The notes below the pieces were generated by a model that did no database searches, was not told the origin of the DNA, and saw only the letters and a program-made list of their open reading frames with translations. Both the position numbers and the translations under genes were made by a program. A DNA stretch of 64,000 bases, from the NCBI RefSeq assembly GCF_017052465.1, contig NZ_JAFHKT010000120.1, forward strand, positions 1 through 64,000, written 5' to 3'. Numbering within the stretch: position 1 is the first letter of the stretch; every line of letters starts with the position of its first letter. The stretch is from Arthrobacter pascens. Its GTDB lineage: Bacteria > Actinomycetota > Actinomycetes > Actinomycetales > Micrococcaceae. Positions 44,018 through 53,827 of this stretch are shown piece by piece.

Positions 44018-45766
44018 ATGTTCCTGTTGCTGGCTGCCCACCCTGACGGCTCGGCCCTGCAGGAGCTGACAGCCGACGGCCTGCCGAGCCCGGGCAATCC
44101 CCACCCGCGGATCATCAGCCGCACGGCCGCAACCGCCGTCCCCGAAAACCCCGGACAAAGCCCCACCGGGCTTCCCGCCGTCGTGCGTGAACTCGAACAC
44201 CGGCGGCCACGCTGGATCTGGCACCGGACGCAGGACTGGTATCCGGCGTTGCTGGAGGCGGGCGTGGAGCTGGAGCGGTGCTACGATCTCTCGCTGAGCG
44301 GGGCGATCCTGGCGCATTCGGAGTTCACCGCCCATACGCCCTACGCGCAACGCGCGGAGAAGATGACGCAGGACGACGACCTCCAGCAGCCCCCGCGGGT
44401 GCTTCAGCCGCCCCCGCCGCCCGCCGATCAGGGGGCCCTCTTCGACGATCCGGGGCTGCAGTCTGATCTGCGGCCCACCCTTGGCGAACTGCGCGCCGAG
44501 TACGCCGCCCAACAGGAGGCCGTGGCCCACGCGACTACGGACGGCAACCGCCGGCAGCGCCTTCAGCTGCTTCTCGCCGCGGAGTCTGCCGGGGCCATGA
44601 TCGCTGCCGAGATGCAGCACGCAGGCGTGCCTTGGCGCGAAGAGCTGCACGAACAGATCCTCGCCGACCATCTGGGTCCCCGCCCGCCTGCAGGCCATCG
44701 CCCCGCCAAACTGGAGGCGCTCACCACCGAACTCCGCCGCCTGCTGCACTCCCCCGCGTTGAACCCGGATTCGCCGCAGGAGCTGATGCGTGCCCTCCAC
44801 CGGAACGGCATAGAGGTGAAGTCGACACGGCAATGGGAACTGAAGGAGTCCACCCATCCCGCCATTGAACCGCTGCTGGCGTACAAAAAACTGGCGCGGC
44901 TGCATACGGCGAACGGCTGGACGTGGCTGGACGCCTGGGTCAGGAACGGCCGTTTCCAGCCGGAATACGTCGTGGGCGGCGTGGTGTCCGGCCGGTGGGC
45001 GTCGCGCGGGGGCGGCGCGCTGCAGATCCCGCGCCAGATCCGCGGGGCGGTTCACGCCGACCCGGGGCACAAGCTGATCGTCGCGGACGCGTCCCAGCTG
45101 GAACCCCGCGTGCTCGTCGCGCTCGCGCAGGACTCCACGATGGCGGAGGCCGCCAGGGACCAGGACCTTTATGCGGGCATCGCCGCCAAGGGATTCGGCG
45201 GCGACCGAGCCAAGGCCAAGATGGCCCTGCTCGGCGCCATGTACGGCGCCACATCGGGCGAAGCAGGCCGGCTGATGCCGCAGCTGGCACGCACCTATCC
45301 GCGCGCCGTCGGCTTCGTGGAACAGGCCGCCCGCGCGGGCGAGGCGGGCAAGACTGTCACTTCCCGGCTCGGCCGCAGCAGCCCGCCGCCCTCCGAGCGA
45401 TGGTTCCGCAGCCAGCAGTCCACCTCAGCGGAGGAGCAGCGCCGCGCCGACTCGATTGCCCGCTCACGCGGCCGCTTCACCCGCAACTTCGTGGTGCAGG
45501 GTTCCGCGGCCGACTGGGCCGCCTGTTGGCTTGCGGAATTACGACGCCGGCTGCGCGCCCTGCGTGCCGACGGTTCGGCTTCCGGCGAGCTCGTCTTCTT
45601 CCTCCACGACGAAGTCATGGTGCACGCCCCGGATGGGGCGGTCGAAAGCTGCATTCAGGCCATCGAAGATGCCGCCAACGCCGCGAAGGAGTTGCTCTTC
45701 GGACGGATTCCGGTGGAGTTCCCGGTCAGTGTCGCGGTGGTGGACTCGTACGACAACGCGAAGTAG
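44018..45766 (+). CDS. Family A DNA polymerase with degenerate exonuclease domain
   Basis: The 582-residue protein is annotated in relatives as bifunctional 3'-5' exonuclease/DNA polymerase. The N-terminal 200 residues form a weak exonuclease-like domain. The polymerase part has motif A 'LIVADASQLEPRVLVALA' and motif C 'FLHDEVMVHAPDG'. It is much shorter than PolA and lacks the 5' nuclease. The ATG at 44018 has GACAAT 6 nt upstream, a leaderless layout. An in-frame extension to 43358 lies antisense to ssd and is rejected. Probable repair or translesion role. Confidence 0.88.
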   Translation: MFLLLAAHPDGSALQELTADGLPSPGNPHPRIISRTAATAVPENPGQSPTGLPAVVRELEHRRPRWIWHRTQDWYPALLEAGVELERCYDLSLSGAILAHSEFTAHTPYAQRAEKMTQDDDLQQPPRVLQPPPPPADQGALFDDPGLQSDLRPTLGELRAEYAAQQEAVAHATTDGNRRQRLQLLLAAESAGAMIAAEMQHAGVPWREELHEQILADHLGPRPPAGHRPAKLEALTTELRRLLHSPALNPDSPQELMRALHRNGIEVKSTRQWELKESTHPAIEPLLAYKKLARLHTANGWTWLDAWVRNGRFQPEYVVGGVVSGRWASRGGGALQIPRQIRGAVHADPGHKLIVADASQLEPRVLVALAQDSTMAEAARDQDLYAGIAAKGFGGDRAKAKMALLGAMYGATSGEAGRLMPQLARTYPRAVGFVEQAARAGEAGKTVTSRLGRSSPPPSERWFRSQQSTSAEEQRRADSIARSRGRFTRNFVVQGSAADWAACWLAELRRRLRALRADGSASGELVFFLHDEVMVHAPDGAVESCIQAIEDAANAAKELLFGRIPVEFPVSVAVVDSYDNAK

Positions 45767-45927
45767 TCCCACGCCGGAAGGCGGAGAGTAGCCCCTGGAA
45801 GGCGGGAACGAAAGTCATATGCCTGCGCACCGAAACGCCCCGTTTCAGTAAGTAACTTACCCGCTGGTAGTTCGCGCCAGTGCGGCGCATCACACTACCC
45901 TCAAAGGTAACCGGGCAGTGGCAGTAG

Positions 45928-45956
45928 TTGGCCCGGCAAGTGCAACGAAGCATTAT
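45928..45956 (+). promoter_or_regulatory. Promoter of the DUF1508 gene
   Basis: TTGGCC (45928-45933) and CATTAT (45951-45956) are 17 bp apart, and the ATG is 16 nt after the -10. A palindrome GTAAGTAACTTAC lies about 75 bp further upstream (near 45850) and might be an operator. Confidence 0.55.
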
Positions 45957-45972
45957 CAGGGGGTCCCGGCCG

Positions 45973-46170
45973 ATGGCGGGCAGATTTGAAGTACACCAGG
46001 ACGACGAGAAGTTCTACAGGTTTCGGCTCAAAGACGGGGACGGCAACCTGGTTGCTGAGTCGCCGCGGTTCAAGAGCCTTTCCGGCGTCATAGCGGGCAT
46101 CGATGCCCTGCGGGAGAGCGCCGCAACGGGAATTGTCGTGGACCTGCGGAAGCCGCAGCACTCGAGCTAG
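45973..46170 (+). CDS. YegP-type DUF1508 small protein
   Basis: The 65-residue single-domain protein has 'KFYRFRLKDGDGNLVAESPRFKS', one DUF1508 repeat (many homologues have two). The ATG at 45973 follows GGGGG. It is convergent with the NUDIX gene, 13 bp apart. Biochemical role unknown. Confidence 0.8.
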   Translation: MAGRFEVHQDDEKFYRFRLKDGDGNLVAESPRFKSLSGVIAGIDALRESAATGIVVDLRKPQHSS

Positions 46171-46183
46171 TCAGCCGGATTTG

Positions 46184-46861
46184 CTACACCTTCAGGGGGT
46201 GCAGCCGTGTGCGGTCCCAAGGGACCGACCATCCCAGTTGGTCAAAGAGTTCATTCAGGATCATCCCCGTGAAGCCCCACACCACAACGTCCCTCACGGT
46301 GAACGCCGGGCTCTGGAACGTCCGGTTCATCCTCGTGACAGTGGCCATGGCCCGGTTTTCGGGGTCCAGCAGATCCCGGACCGGAACGCGGAAGACCTGG
46401 GCGGATTCACCGTAGTCAACCACATGAACCGGGGACGGTGAGGCCCACCAGCCCAGCACGGGCGTCACCAGGTAGTTGCCGCGCGGCAGCGCCAGTTCTG
46501 GCAACGCGCCGAGCACCTCCACGCCCTCGGGGTCCACGCCCGTCTCCTCCTGCGCCTCGCGGAGGGCTGCGGCAACAGGCGATTCGTCGGGATCGATGCC
46601 GCCGCCAGGAAACGCCACCTGCCCGGGATGATCATCCAGCGTATGTGCCCGTTCAAGGAGCAGGACGTCAAGGTCGGCAGGCGCCAGCGGTTTTCCCGAT
46701 TCCGCCGGAACGTCATCGAGGGCGCCGAACAGGATCAGCACGGCGGCCTTGCGCGCCACCGACGGATCGACCGTCAGCGTCTGCCAGTAAGGGTTGCGGG
46801 CGGGCCCGGTCCCCGCGCTGATCGATTCCACGAGGTTTACCAGGTCCCGGCGCGCGGTCAC
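46184..46861 (-). CDS. NUDIX hydrolase, CoA pyrophosphatase type
   Basis: The 225-residue protein has a canonical NUDIX box '[24 protein letters not shown]' at about residues 85-108 (key residues G-x5-E-x7-REAQEE-x-G). Likely CoA or nucleoside-diphosphate pyrophosphatase, as for its syntenic homologue in Mycobacterium. The GTG at 46861 overlaps the nth stop (GTGA). Confidence 0.88.
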   Translation of the reverse strand: MTARRDLVNLVESISAGTGPARNPYWQTLTVDPSVARKAAVLILFGALDDVPAESGKPLAPADLDVLLLERAHTLDDHPGQVAFPGGGIDPDESPVAAALREAQEETGVDPEGVEVLGALPELALPRGNYLVTPVLGWWASPSPVHVVDYGESAQVFRVPVRDLLDPENRAMATVTRMNRTFQSPAFTVRDVVVWGFTGMILNELFDQLGWSVPWDRTRLHPLKV

Positions 46862-47784
46862 GGTGACCTCCGCTGGGAATCCATCCGGATCTCCGCGGCA
46901 CGGTGGGTCTCCGCGAGGAGCCTGCCAAGGAGCTCTTCGTTACCCGGTGCGAGCTCGTATTTGAGGAGCTTCGCGGCCTTCGCCGGATCTGTCTCACCCA
47001 TGCCGAAAGCGGGACACCAGTTCGCCACGGCGCAGGCCCCGCAGGCGGGCTTCCGGGAGTGACAGACTCTCCGGCCGTGGAAGACCACGCGGTGCGACAG
47101 CATCGTCCAGTCCCTGGGCTCAAACAGTTCGGCAACGTCCGACTCGATGCGGACAGGATCGTCGGATTCCGTCCACCCGAATCGGCGCGCGAGTCGCCCA
47201 AAGTGCGTGTCCACCGTAATGCCCGGAACGCCAAAGGCGTTTCCGAGCACCACGTTTGCTGTCTTCCGTCCGACGCCGGGGAGTGTCACCAGATCCTCGA
47301 TCCGGCCGGGCACCACGCCGTCGAACTCATCCACCAGCCGGGTCGCCAGGGCCATGAGGTTTTTCGCCTTGGCCCGGAAGAACCCGGTCGGCTTGATGAT
47401 CGCCTCAAGTTCTGCGGGATCCGCCTCGGCCATGCTGCGCACGTCGGGGTATCGGGCGAAGAGCAGCGGCGTGATGAGGTTGACCGTCACATCGGTGGTC
47501 TGCGCGGAGAGCACCGTGGCCACGAGCAGTTCAAACGGGGACCGGAAATCGAGCTCGGCATGGGCGTAGGGGTATTGCTCGGCAAGCGCCCGGTTGATTC
47601 GCCGCGCGCGCCGCTTCAGTGCCAGCGTCGATTCACCGGACAGCCGCCCGGCACCGCCGGAGGGGCCGGGGGCCGAAGCCCCCGCAGCCAGACCAGCAGC
47701 CGCCGGGGCATCCGCCGGCGGGCCCGCCTGGGCGGGCGGGCTGTTCCGCGGAGTGCTGCGCCGGGGCGTGCGGGAGATGGCCAT
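46858..47784 (-). CDS. nth: Endonuclease III (DNA glycosylase/AP lyase)
   Basis: It removes oxidised pyrimidines and nicks abasic sites. The 308-residue protein has a helix-hairpin-helix '[18 protein letters not shown]' with the catalytic Lys, then '[13 protein letters not shown]' with the catalytic Asp. The [4Fe-4S] loop has spacing C-x6-C-x2-C-x5-C ('[17 protein letters not shown]'). An extra Ala/Pro-rich N-terminus of about 50 residues may be partly untranslated if a later start is used. Confidence 0.93.
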   Translation of the reverse strand: MAISRTPRRSTPRNSPPAQAGPPADAPAAAGLAAGASAPGPSGGAGRLSGESTLALKRRARRINRALAEQYPYAHAELDFRSPFELLVATVLSAQTTDVTVNLITPLLFARYPDVRSMAEADPAELEAIIKPTGFFRAKAKNLMALATRLVDEFDGVVPGRIEDLVTLPGVGRKTANVVLGNAFGVPGITVDTHFGRLARRFGWTESDDPVRIESDVAELFEPRDWTMLSHRVVFHGRRVCHSRKPACGACAVANWCPAFGMGETDPAKAAKLLKYELAPGNEELLGRLLAETHRAAEIRMDSQRRSP

Positions 47785-47793
47785 GGCGGCCTG

Positions 47794-49347
47794 CTAGCCG
47801 CGCTCGATGTTGCTGAGATCGCGCAGAACGCCCACCCGGCCGTCCGTGTGCTGGACCAGGAATTCGTCGCCCCGGTCTTCCAGCGCGAGCACCCAGCCGC
47901 CCGGTTCAATTCCGAACAGCGGTGCACCCGTGCGCTCGTCCACGGCCGTGCGGTGCTGTGCCACAGCGAACCAGAAAGCCTCGTGGACAGGCTGCTGCTC
48001 CGACTCATCCGGACGGCTGGCGGGATCCACGGTGGCGCCGATCGGCTCCTGGGACCTCACCGGTTCCTGGACCTTCACCTGCGGATGCACGGCGGTGGCG
48101 GGAGTCGCAGAGGCCGCACGCGCCTCATCAACGGGCGCAGCCGCACGTGCCTCATCAGCCGGTGCAACCGTCCCGCGTGCCTCATCAGACGATGCTGCCG
48201 CACCGGCGACTGGGACTCCGTCCAGCTGGGTCTCATCGGGAGACGGCGCGGCCGGCGACGCCGGCCCCGTCGCTGCGTGCGCTTCGGTTGCGGAATCAGT
48301 GGCGGAAGGCACGACGGCGGCGGCTTCAGTTGCCGGGGACGCTGCCGCTGCACGGGACGCGGACCATGCACCGGCAGAGGCGGCCCCCGCCGCCGCTGCC
48401 GGGGTGCCGATCCCGGGCACTGCCGCCGCCTCGGAGCCGGCGGTGCCGGCAGCGCCCGCAGTGGCCGCCGTCCCAGGAGCGCTAGCCGGGCTGCCGAAAG
48501 TACCGCCACCGGAAGTCTGGCCGGCAGCGTACTGCCCACCCGCCGTCGGACCCTGCAGTGCCGGCTTGGCATCGCCAGGCTTGGCAGCGGCAGGTTTGGC
48601 AGGCTTGGGGGCCTTGGCCGGCTTCGGCTTCCGCACGGGAACGGCCGATTCCCGCGCCATGACATGGGCGGGCACTTCGGCGCGGTCCAGGAAGTCGCCG
48701 GCGAAGAAGGGGATGAAGCGGGCCAGCACTGTAGCGGCGAGCAGCACCAGCGAACCGATCAGGGCCAAAATTAGCACCGGCGTGAAGCCCACGGCGGCTG
48801 ACAGGAAGAAGAAGGCAACGGCAAAGGAAGCCACCACGGAGCCGAACTGGTCCACGGACAGTGACCCGATCCGTACCTTCGTCTCCGGGGCCAGACGGCG
48901 GGCGACGAACAGCGCCGCCACGATCAGCGGCAGGACGATTCCCAGGCCGAGGAAGAACAGGCTGCCCAGGTTCCACAGGTTGTACCTGGCGGAGAACATG
49001 GGAATCAGCGATGCCACGAACAGAACCAGTGTGGCCGCGAAGACGGTCACGTCGCGGACGGTGAACGGGCCTGTAACGGCCTCATTCCGGATTCCCGTGT
49101 GCTTGTCCGCCGCGGCGTCCGAGGTGCGAGAAGCATTGTCAGCAGGCGCGCCGGCCTTCGGCGTCACCGCGTGGCCGCCGGCTGCGGCACCCTGGGCCGC
49201 GCCTTGGGTCTCGTCCCGCGCTGCGTCCTTAAGTCCCGCTCCACCGTTCCGGGACGGACCCTCCGAGGCTGAGCCCGGAACGCCGTGGTCGCGCTGGGCT
49301 GGACCCGGCTGGGCCAGGCCCGGCTGGTCGTGGCTTGGCTGATTCAT
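47794..49347 (-). CDS. Membrane protein with long Ala/Pro-rich tail
   Basis: The 517-residue product has a disordered N-terminus of about 95 residues and four hydrophobic segments at about 97-235 ('VTVFAATLVLFVASLIPMF', 'LFFLGLGIVLPLIVAALFV' and two more). A Lys/Pro/Ala-rich low-complexity region of about 200 residues follows. The conserved-looking C-terminus is 'EAFWFAVAQHRTAVDERTG...GWVLALEDRGDEFLVQH'. The ATG at 49347 follows AAGGAG. I do not recognise a family. The C-terminal module may bind a partner. Confidence 0.75.
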   Translation of the reverse strand: MNQPSHDQPGLAQPGPAQRDHGVPGSASEGPSRNGGAGLKDAARDETQGAAQGAAAGGHAVTPKAGAPADNASRTSDAAADKHTGIRNEAVTGPFTVRDVTVFAATLVLFVASLIPMFSARYNLWNLGSLFFLGLGIVLPLIVAALFVARRLAPETKVRIGSLSVDQFGSVVASFAVAFFFLSAAVGFTPVLILALIGSLVLLAATVLARFIPFFAGDFLDRAEVPAHVMARESAVPVRKPKPAKAPKPAKPAAAKPGDAKPALQGPTAGGQYAAGQTSGGGTFGSPASAPGTAATAGAAGTAGSEAAAVPGIGTPAAAAGAASAGAWSASRAAAASPATEAAAVVPSATDSATEAHAATGPASPAAPSPDETQLDGVPVAGAAASSDEARGTVAPADEARAAAPVDEARAASATPATAVHPQVKVQEPVRSQEPIGATVDPASRPDESEQQPVHEAFWFAVAQHRTAVDERTGAPLFGIEPGGWVLALEDRGDEFLVQHTDGRVGVLRDLSNIERG

Positions 49348-49791
49348 ACTGTTCTCCTTAGCGTGGCGGCACCCGAACGACTGTCCAATTCAGGGCGACA
49401 CCTAATGGCCGGCGGGCCTGACCCCTGCGGGTCAGGCTGCCTCCGGCCTATGTCACGAGTCCCTCTCAGCCTAGCCAAGTGCTTGCATGATCACTAGCTG
49501 ACGGGCCGCGGCGGGGTCCCCGCAGACTGCCCGCCGCACTCCAGCCGGATGCCCGCAGGATCCCCGCACAATCCCTTCGGGGGGACCATTCGTCGCTTAA
49601 TCCGCACCGCTCGCTGCTCGCTATGTGACGCCGGACACGCTGCCACGCCGGGAAGCGATAGGCTGTTTTCCGGAACAGCTCTTTGCGGTACGTCCGTGAT
49701 CGGCCGGCCCCGACGACGCCGCTGCGCGCCCGGGTGACGGCCAGCCACGGGCCGCCCGCGCAGCAAAGATCGATGAATGATGAGGTTCACC
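49348..49791. other. Divergent intergenic region upstream of acsA
   Basis: This 444-bp region has no credible gene. It holds a palindrome-like GCTGTTTTCCGGAACAGC (49662-49679) and TGTGACGCCGGACACG near 49624-49639, a weak match to a CRP/GlxR-type site. Either could serve carbon-source control of acsA, but neither is a perfect match. Confidence 0.4.
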
Positions 49792-51816
49792 ATGTCCCAA
49801 GACACTCCCGGCTCGACGGCCACCGCCGCCAACCCCACCCAGCAGGGCGACGCTCTTGAAAACCTGCTGCATGAGAACCGCAAGTTTGCCCCCTCGGAGG
49901 ACTTCGCCGCGAACGCCGTGGTTGGCGCGGAAGTTTACGCCGAGGCCGACGCTGACCGCCCGGCTTTTTGGGCGAAGCAGGCCCGTGAGCTGCTGACATG
50001 GGACAAGGACTTCACACAGGCTTTGGACTGGTCCAATCCGCCGTTCGCGAAATGGTTCGTCGGCGGCGAGGTGAACGCCGCGTACAACGCGCTGGACCGG
50101 CACGTGGAGAACGGGCTTGGTGACCGGGTGGCCATCTACTTCGAGGGCGAGCCCGGGGACTCCCGCGCCTACACCTACGCGGAGCTGACCGAGGAGGTCA
50201 AGAAGGCCGCGAACGCCTTCGAATCCCTCGGCGTGGCCAAGGGCGACCGCGTGGCCGTATACCTGCCCATGATCCCCGAAGCCGTGATCACCCTGCTGGC
50301 CTGCGCCCGGATCGGTGCCGTGCACTCAGTGGTGTTCGGCGGCTTCTCCGCCGACGCGCTGCGCTCCCGCATCGAGGACGCCGAGGCCAAGCTCGTGGTC
50401 ACCGCGGACGGCACCTACCGCCGCGGCAAGCCCAGCGCCCTGAAGCCCGCGGTGGACGAGGCGCTGTCCCGCGAGGGAGACGGCAACGGGCACACCGTGC
50501 AGAACGTCGTGGTGGTCAAGCGCAACGGCCAGGACGTGGACTGGACCGAGGGCCGGGACCACTGGTGGGCCGACACCGTCGGCGCGGCCTCCGCGGAGCA
50601 CACCGCCGTGGGCCACGACTCCGAACACCCGCTGTTCATCCTCTACACCTCCGGCACCACCGGCAAGCCCAAGGGCATCCTGCACACCACCGGCGGCTAC
50701 CTCACGCAAACCGCCTACACCCACAAGGCGGTCTTCGACCTGCACCCGGAAACCGACGTGTACTGGTGCACGGCCGACGTCGGCTGGGTCACCGGGCACT
50801 CGTACGTCGCCTACGCGCCGCTCATCAACGGCGCCACCCAGGTCATGTACGAAGGCACCCCGGACTCCCCGCACCAGGGCCGCTGGTGGGAGATCGTGCA
50901 GAAATACAAGGTCTCCATCCTGTACACCGCCCCCACCGCGATCCGGACCTTCATGAAGTGGGGCCGGGACATCCCGGACAAGTACGACCTGTCCTCCATC
51001 CGGGTCCTGGGCTCCGTGGGCGAACCCATCAACCCCGAAGCCTGGATGTGGTACCGCGACGTCATCGGCAACAGCGGCGCCAAGCAAAGCCCGGCCCCGA
51101 TCGTGGACACCTGGTGGCAGACCGAAACCGGCGCGCAGATGATCGCCCCGCTGCCCGGCGTCACCGCCACCAAGCCCGGCTCCGCGCAGGTGCCGCTGCC
51201 CGGCATCGCGGTGGACGTCGTGGACGAGAACGGCGCCTCGGTGCCCAACGGACATGGCGGTTTCCTGGTGATCCGCGAACCCTGGCCGGCCATGCTCCGC
51301 GGCATCTGGGGCGACCCCGAGCGGTTCAAGGAAACCTACTGGTCCCGCTTCGAGACCATGTACTTCGCCGGGGACGGCGCCAAAAAGGACGAGGACGGCG
51401 ACATCTGGCTCCTCGGCCGGGTGGACGACGTCATGAACATCTCCGGGCACCGGCTCTCCACCACGGAAATCGAATCCGCCCTGGTCTCGCACCCGGCCGT
51501 GGCGGAAGCCGCCGTCGTGGGCGCCGCGGACGAAACCACCGGCCAGGCCGTCGTCGCGTTCGTGATCCTGCGCGGAGACGCCGTGGACTCCGGCGACGAA
51601 ATCGTCCAGGACCTGCGCAACCACGTCGGCAAGGAAATCGGCCCGATCGCCAAACCCAAAATCGTCCTCGTGGTCCCCGAACTGCCCAAGACCCGCTCCG
51701 GCAAAATCATGCGCCGCCTCCTCAAGGACGTCGCCGAAGGCCGCGAAGCCGGCGACGCCACCACCCTCGCCGACAACACCGTCATGGCACAGATCGCGGC
51801 CTCTCTGAAGAAATAG
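49792..51816 (+). CDS. acsA: Acetyl-CoA synthetase
   Basis: It activates acetate to acetyl-CoA via acetyl-AMP. The 674-residue length is close to the usual 650. Visible motifs are the AMP-binding '[12 protein letters not shown]', '[16 protein letters not shown]', the '[16 protein letters not shown]' hinge and '[12 protein letters not shown]', whose Lys is the known acetylation switch site. The ATG at 49792 is chosen because GAGG lies 6 nt upstream; ATGs at 49777 and 49780 have poorer sites. AcuC in this window may deacetylate it. Confidence 0.95.
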   Translation: MSQDTPGSTATAANPTQQGDALENLLHENRKFAPSEDFAANAVVGAEVYAEADADRPAFWAKQARELLTWDKDFTQALDWSNPPFAKWFVGGEVNAAYNALDRHVENGLGDRVAIYFEGEPGDSRAYTYAELTEEVKKAANAFESLGVAKGDRVAVYLPMIPEAVITLLACARIGAVHSVVFGGFSADALRSRIEDAEAKLVVTADGTYRRGKPSALKPAVDEALSREGDGNGHTVQNVVVVKRNGQDVDWTEGRDHWWADTVGAASAEHTAVGHDSEHPLFILYTSGTTGKPKGILHTTGGYLTQTAYTHKAVFDLHPETDVYWCTADVGWVTGHSYVAYAPLINGATQVMYEGTPDSPHQGRWWEIVQKYKVSILYTAPTAIRTFMKWGRDIPDKYDLSSIRVLGSVGEPINPEAWMWYRDVIGNSGAKQSPAPIVDTWWQTETGAQMIAPLPGVTATKPGSAQVPLPGIAVDVVDENGASVPNGHGGFLVIREPWPAMLRGIWGDPERFKETYWSRFETMYFAGDGAKKDEDGDIWLLGRVDDVMNISGHRLSTTEIESALVSHPAVAEAAVVGAADETTGQAVVAFVILRGDAVDSGDEIVQDLRNHVGKEIGPIAKPKIVLVVPELPKTRSGKIMRRLLKDVAEGREAGDATTLADNTVMAQIAASLKK

Positions 51817-51835
51817 GGCACTTACGCTCCGAGCT

Positions 51836-51864
51836 GGGCCCGTCCGGTAACCCCGGGCGGGCCC
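51836..51864 (+). terminator. Terminator hairpin after acsA
   Basis: GGGCCCG at 51836-51842 pairs with CGGGCCC at 51858-51864, followed by GGTTTC. It lies 20 bp after the acsA stop. Confidence 0.65.
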
Positions 51865-51999
51865 GGTTTCATGCCCCGGTGGGCAGCCGCCGCCGTCGAA
51901 AGTGTTGTTTTTCGGTCGTTCCTGTTCTCTTTTGCGAGGAGTACGCGATGATGGGCAGTATGAAGGCCGCCCGCGGTCTTGTCGCCTGAAAGGATCCTG

Positions 52000-52782
52000 A
52001 TGCTTCGCGCTGCCCGCCACCAGTCCATAGTGGACGCCGTACAGCGCGAGCGGGTGGTCCGCATCTCGGACCTCGCGCAGCAGCTGGGCGTGTCCCTGAT
52101 GACGGTGCGCCGCGACATCGAGATGCTGGAGGAAAGCGGCCAGCTGGAGCGGATCCACGGGGGCGCCAAGCTGCCTGGCGACGCCAGCACGCACGAGCCA
52201 GGGTTCGAGCTGAAGTCCACCCAGCTGACCGCGCAGAAGCGGGCCATTGCCATCGAAGCCGCCACGCTGGTGCACGAGGGCATGGCAGTGGCCCTGAGTG
52301 CCGGCACCACTACCTGGGCACTGGCCAAGGAGCTGGTAAACGGGCCTCGCATCACCGCGGTGACCAACTCAGTGAGGATCGCCGACCTGTTCCACCACGC
52401 CTCGGCGTCGGGATCGGGGCGCCACGCTTCCACGGTGATCCTCATCGGCGGCGAGCGCACGCCGTCGGACGCCCTGGTGGGACCCATCGCGACGGCGGCA
52501 CTGCGGCAGCTGCACCTGGATCTGCTGTTCCTCGGTGTGCACGGCATGGACGAGGAGGCCGGCTACACCACGCCGAACCTTTTGGAGGCCGAAACCAACC
52601 GCGCCTTCGTGGCCGCCTCCCGCAAGGTGGTTGTCCTTGCGGACCACACCAAGTGGGGCACCCAGGGCATCAGCACCATCGCGAACCTTGAGGACGCCGG
52701 TGAGGTTATCAGCGATGCCGGGCTATCCCCCGAGGCCCAGAGGATCCTCCGTGACCGGGTGGGACGGCTCCGCCTGGCGTAG
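52000..52782 (+). CDS. DeoR-family transcriptional regulator
   Basis: The 260-residue protein has the N-terminal DeoR helix-turn-helix ('RISDLAQQLGVSLMTVRRDIEMLEESG', 'RIHGGAKL') and a DeoRC sensor fold ('VALSAGTTTWALAKEL', 'LFLGVHGMDEEAGYTTPN') that usually binds a phosphorylated sugar. The ATG at 52000 follows AAGGA; an in-frame start 21 nt earlier is possible. It faces the LacI gene tail to tail. It may control galactose or other sugar genes, but its target is not identified here. Confidence 0.88.
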   Translation: MLRAARHQSIVDAVQRERVVRISDLAQQLGVSLMTVRRDIEMLEESGQLERIHGGAKLPGDASTHEPGFELKSTQLTAQKRAIAIEAATLVHEGMAVALSAGTTTWALAKELVNGPRITAVTNSVRIADLFHHASASGSGRHASTVILIGGERTPSDALVGPIATAALRQLHLDLLFLGVHGMDEEAGYTTPNLLEAETNRAFVAASRKVVVLADHTKWGTQGISTIANLEDAGEVISDAGLSPEAQRILRDRVGRLRLA

Positions 52783-52793
52783 CGGGAACGGCC

Positions 52794-53822
52794 TTAGCCG
52801 CAGCCGCAGGATTGCCTGACCAGCAGGCGCGTGGGGAAGACGCGGTGCCGTGCAGGTTCGCCGCGGTCGGCGCCCACCAGGGCGCGCACTGCGGCTTCCG
52901 CCATGTCGCGTACCGGCTGCTCCACGGTGGTCAGCGGAGGCCACGAGTACTCGGCCTCAACGGCACCGTCGAAGGATGCCAGCGCCATGTCGCCGGGCAC
53001 TGACAGCCCGGCTTCGTGGAGTGCCCGAAGAATGCCGATCGCCTGCATGTCCGAGCTGGCAAAGATGGCGGTGGGCCGGTTTGCCGACGCGAGCAGGCGC
53101 TGGCCTGCCGCATAGCCCCCTACCCGGGTAAATTCACTGCGCGCAATCGGCCCTTCAGCCAGGCCGGCGTCCTTGAGCGCCTGCAGCCAGCCGTCCTCAC
53201 GGGCGTCCCCTTCATTTCCGGTGGTGGTACCCATGGCGAGGCCGATATTGGTGTGGCCATGCCAGACCAGATGCTCCACGGCCTTGCGGGCACCTTCGGC
53301 CAGGTCCACGCCCACAGTGGTGAAGCCTGCGGACCTCTCGCTGTGGCTCAGCAGGACGGACGGTATCTCCGCAGCCTCAAGGTCAGTCAGATCCGGATCA
53401 AGCAGGACACTCGCCAGCACCACGCCGTCCACCTGCCTGGCGGCGAGGTTGCGGATATTCCGCCGCTCCTTGGCAAGGTTGCCGTCCGAATTCGTCAGGA
53501 ACAAGGCGAAGCCCAGCTCCGCCGCTGCATCCTCCACCGCGTGGGCAAGCAGGGAGAAGAACGGGTTGCTGTTGTCCGGGATGATGAGGCCGATGGTCTC
53601 GGTTGAGCCCAGCTTCAGCGCGCGGGCCGCGGCGTTGGGCCGGTAGCCGAGAAGGCGGATGGCGTCCTGGACTTTGGCTTCGGTGGCCGGCGCAACTTTC
53701 TTGGGCCCGCCGTTAACCACATAACTGACGACGGCGGTGCTCACCCCGGCGTACCGGGCAACATCCTTGCGGGTCACCTGGGTACGGGGGGCGGGCACTA
53801 CCGGACTGGTCATAGTGTCCAT
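52794..53822 (-). CDS. LacI-family regulator of the alpha-galactoside island
   Basis: The 342-residue LacI protein has the HTH 'TRKDVARYAGVSTAVVSYVVNG', hinge 'YRPNAAARALKLGSTETIGL' and a sugar-binding sensor domain. It starts 5 bp after the stop of the Gfo/Idh-like gene and is probably translated with it (ATG 53822, alternative 53813). Three LacI-type palindromes in the 55034-55257 promoter region are its likely sites. The inducer is probably an alpha-galactoside or galactose. Confidence 0.9.
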   Translation of the reverse strand: MDTMTSPVVPAPRTQVTRKDVARYAGVSTAVVSYVVNGGPKKVAPATEAKVQDAIRLLGYRPNAAARALKLGSTETIGLIIPDNSNPFFSLLAHAVEDAAAELGFALFLTNSDGNLAKERRNIRNLAARQVDGVVLASVLLDPDLTDLEAAEIPSVLLSHSERSAGFTTVGVDLAEGARKAVEHLVWHGHTNIGLAMGTTTGNEGDAREDGWLQALKDAGLAEGPIARSEFTRVGGYAAGQRLLASANRPTAIFASSDMQAIGILRALHEAGLSVPGDMALASFDGAVEAEYSWPPLTTVEQPVRDMAEAAVRALVGADRGEPARHRVFPTRLLVRQSCGCG

Positions 53823-53827
53823 GCTAA

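Noticed and set aside
50326..52275. A 649-residue open frame antisense to acsA
   Set aside because: Acs motifs are intact on the other strand; the antisense product has no recognisable domain.
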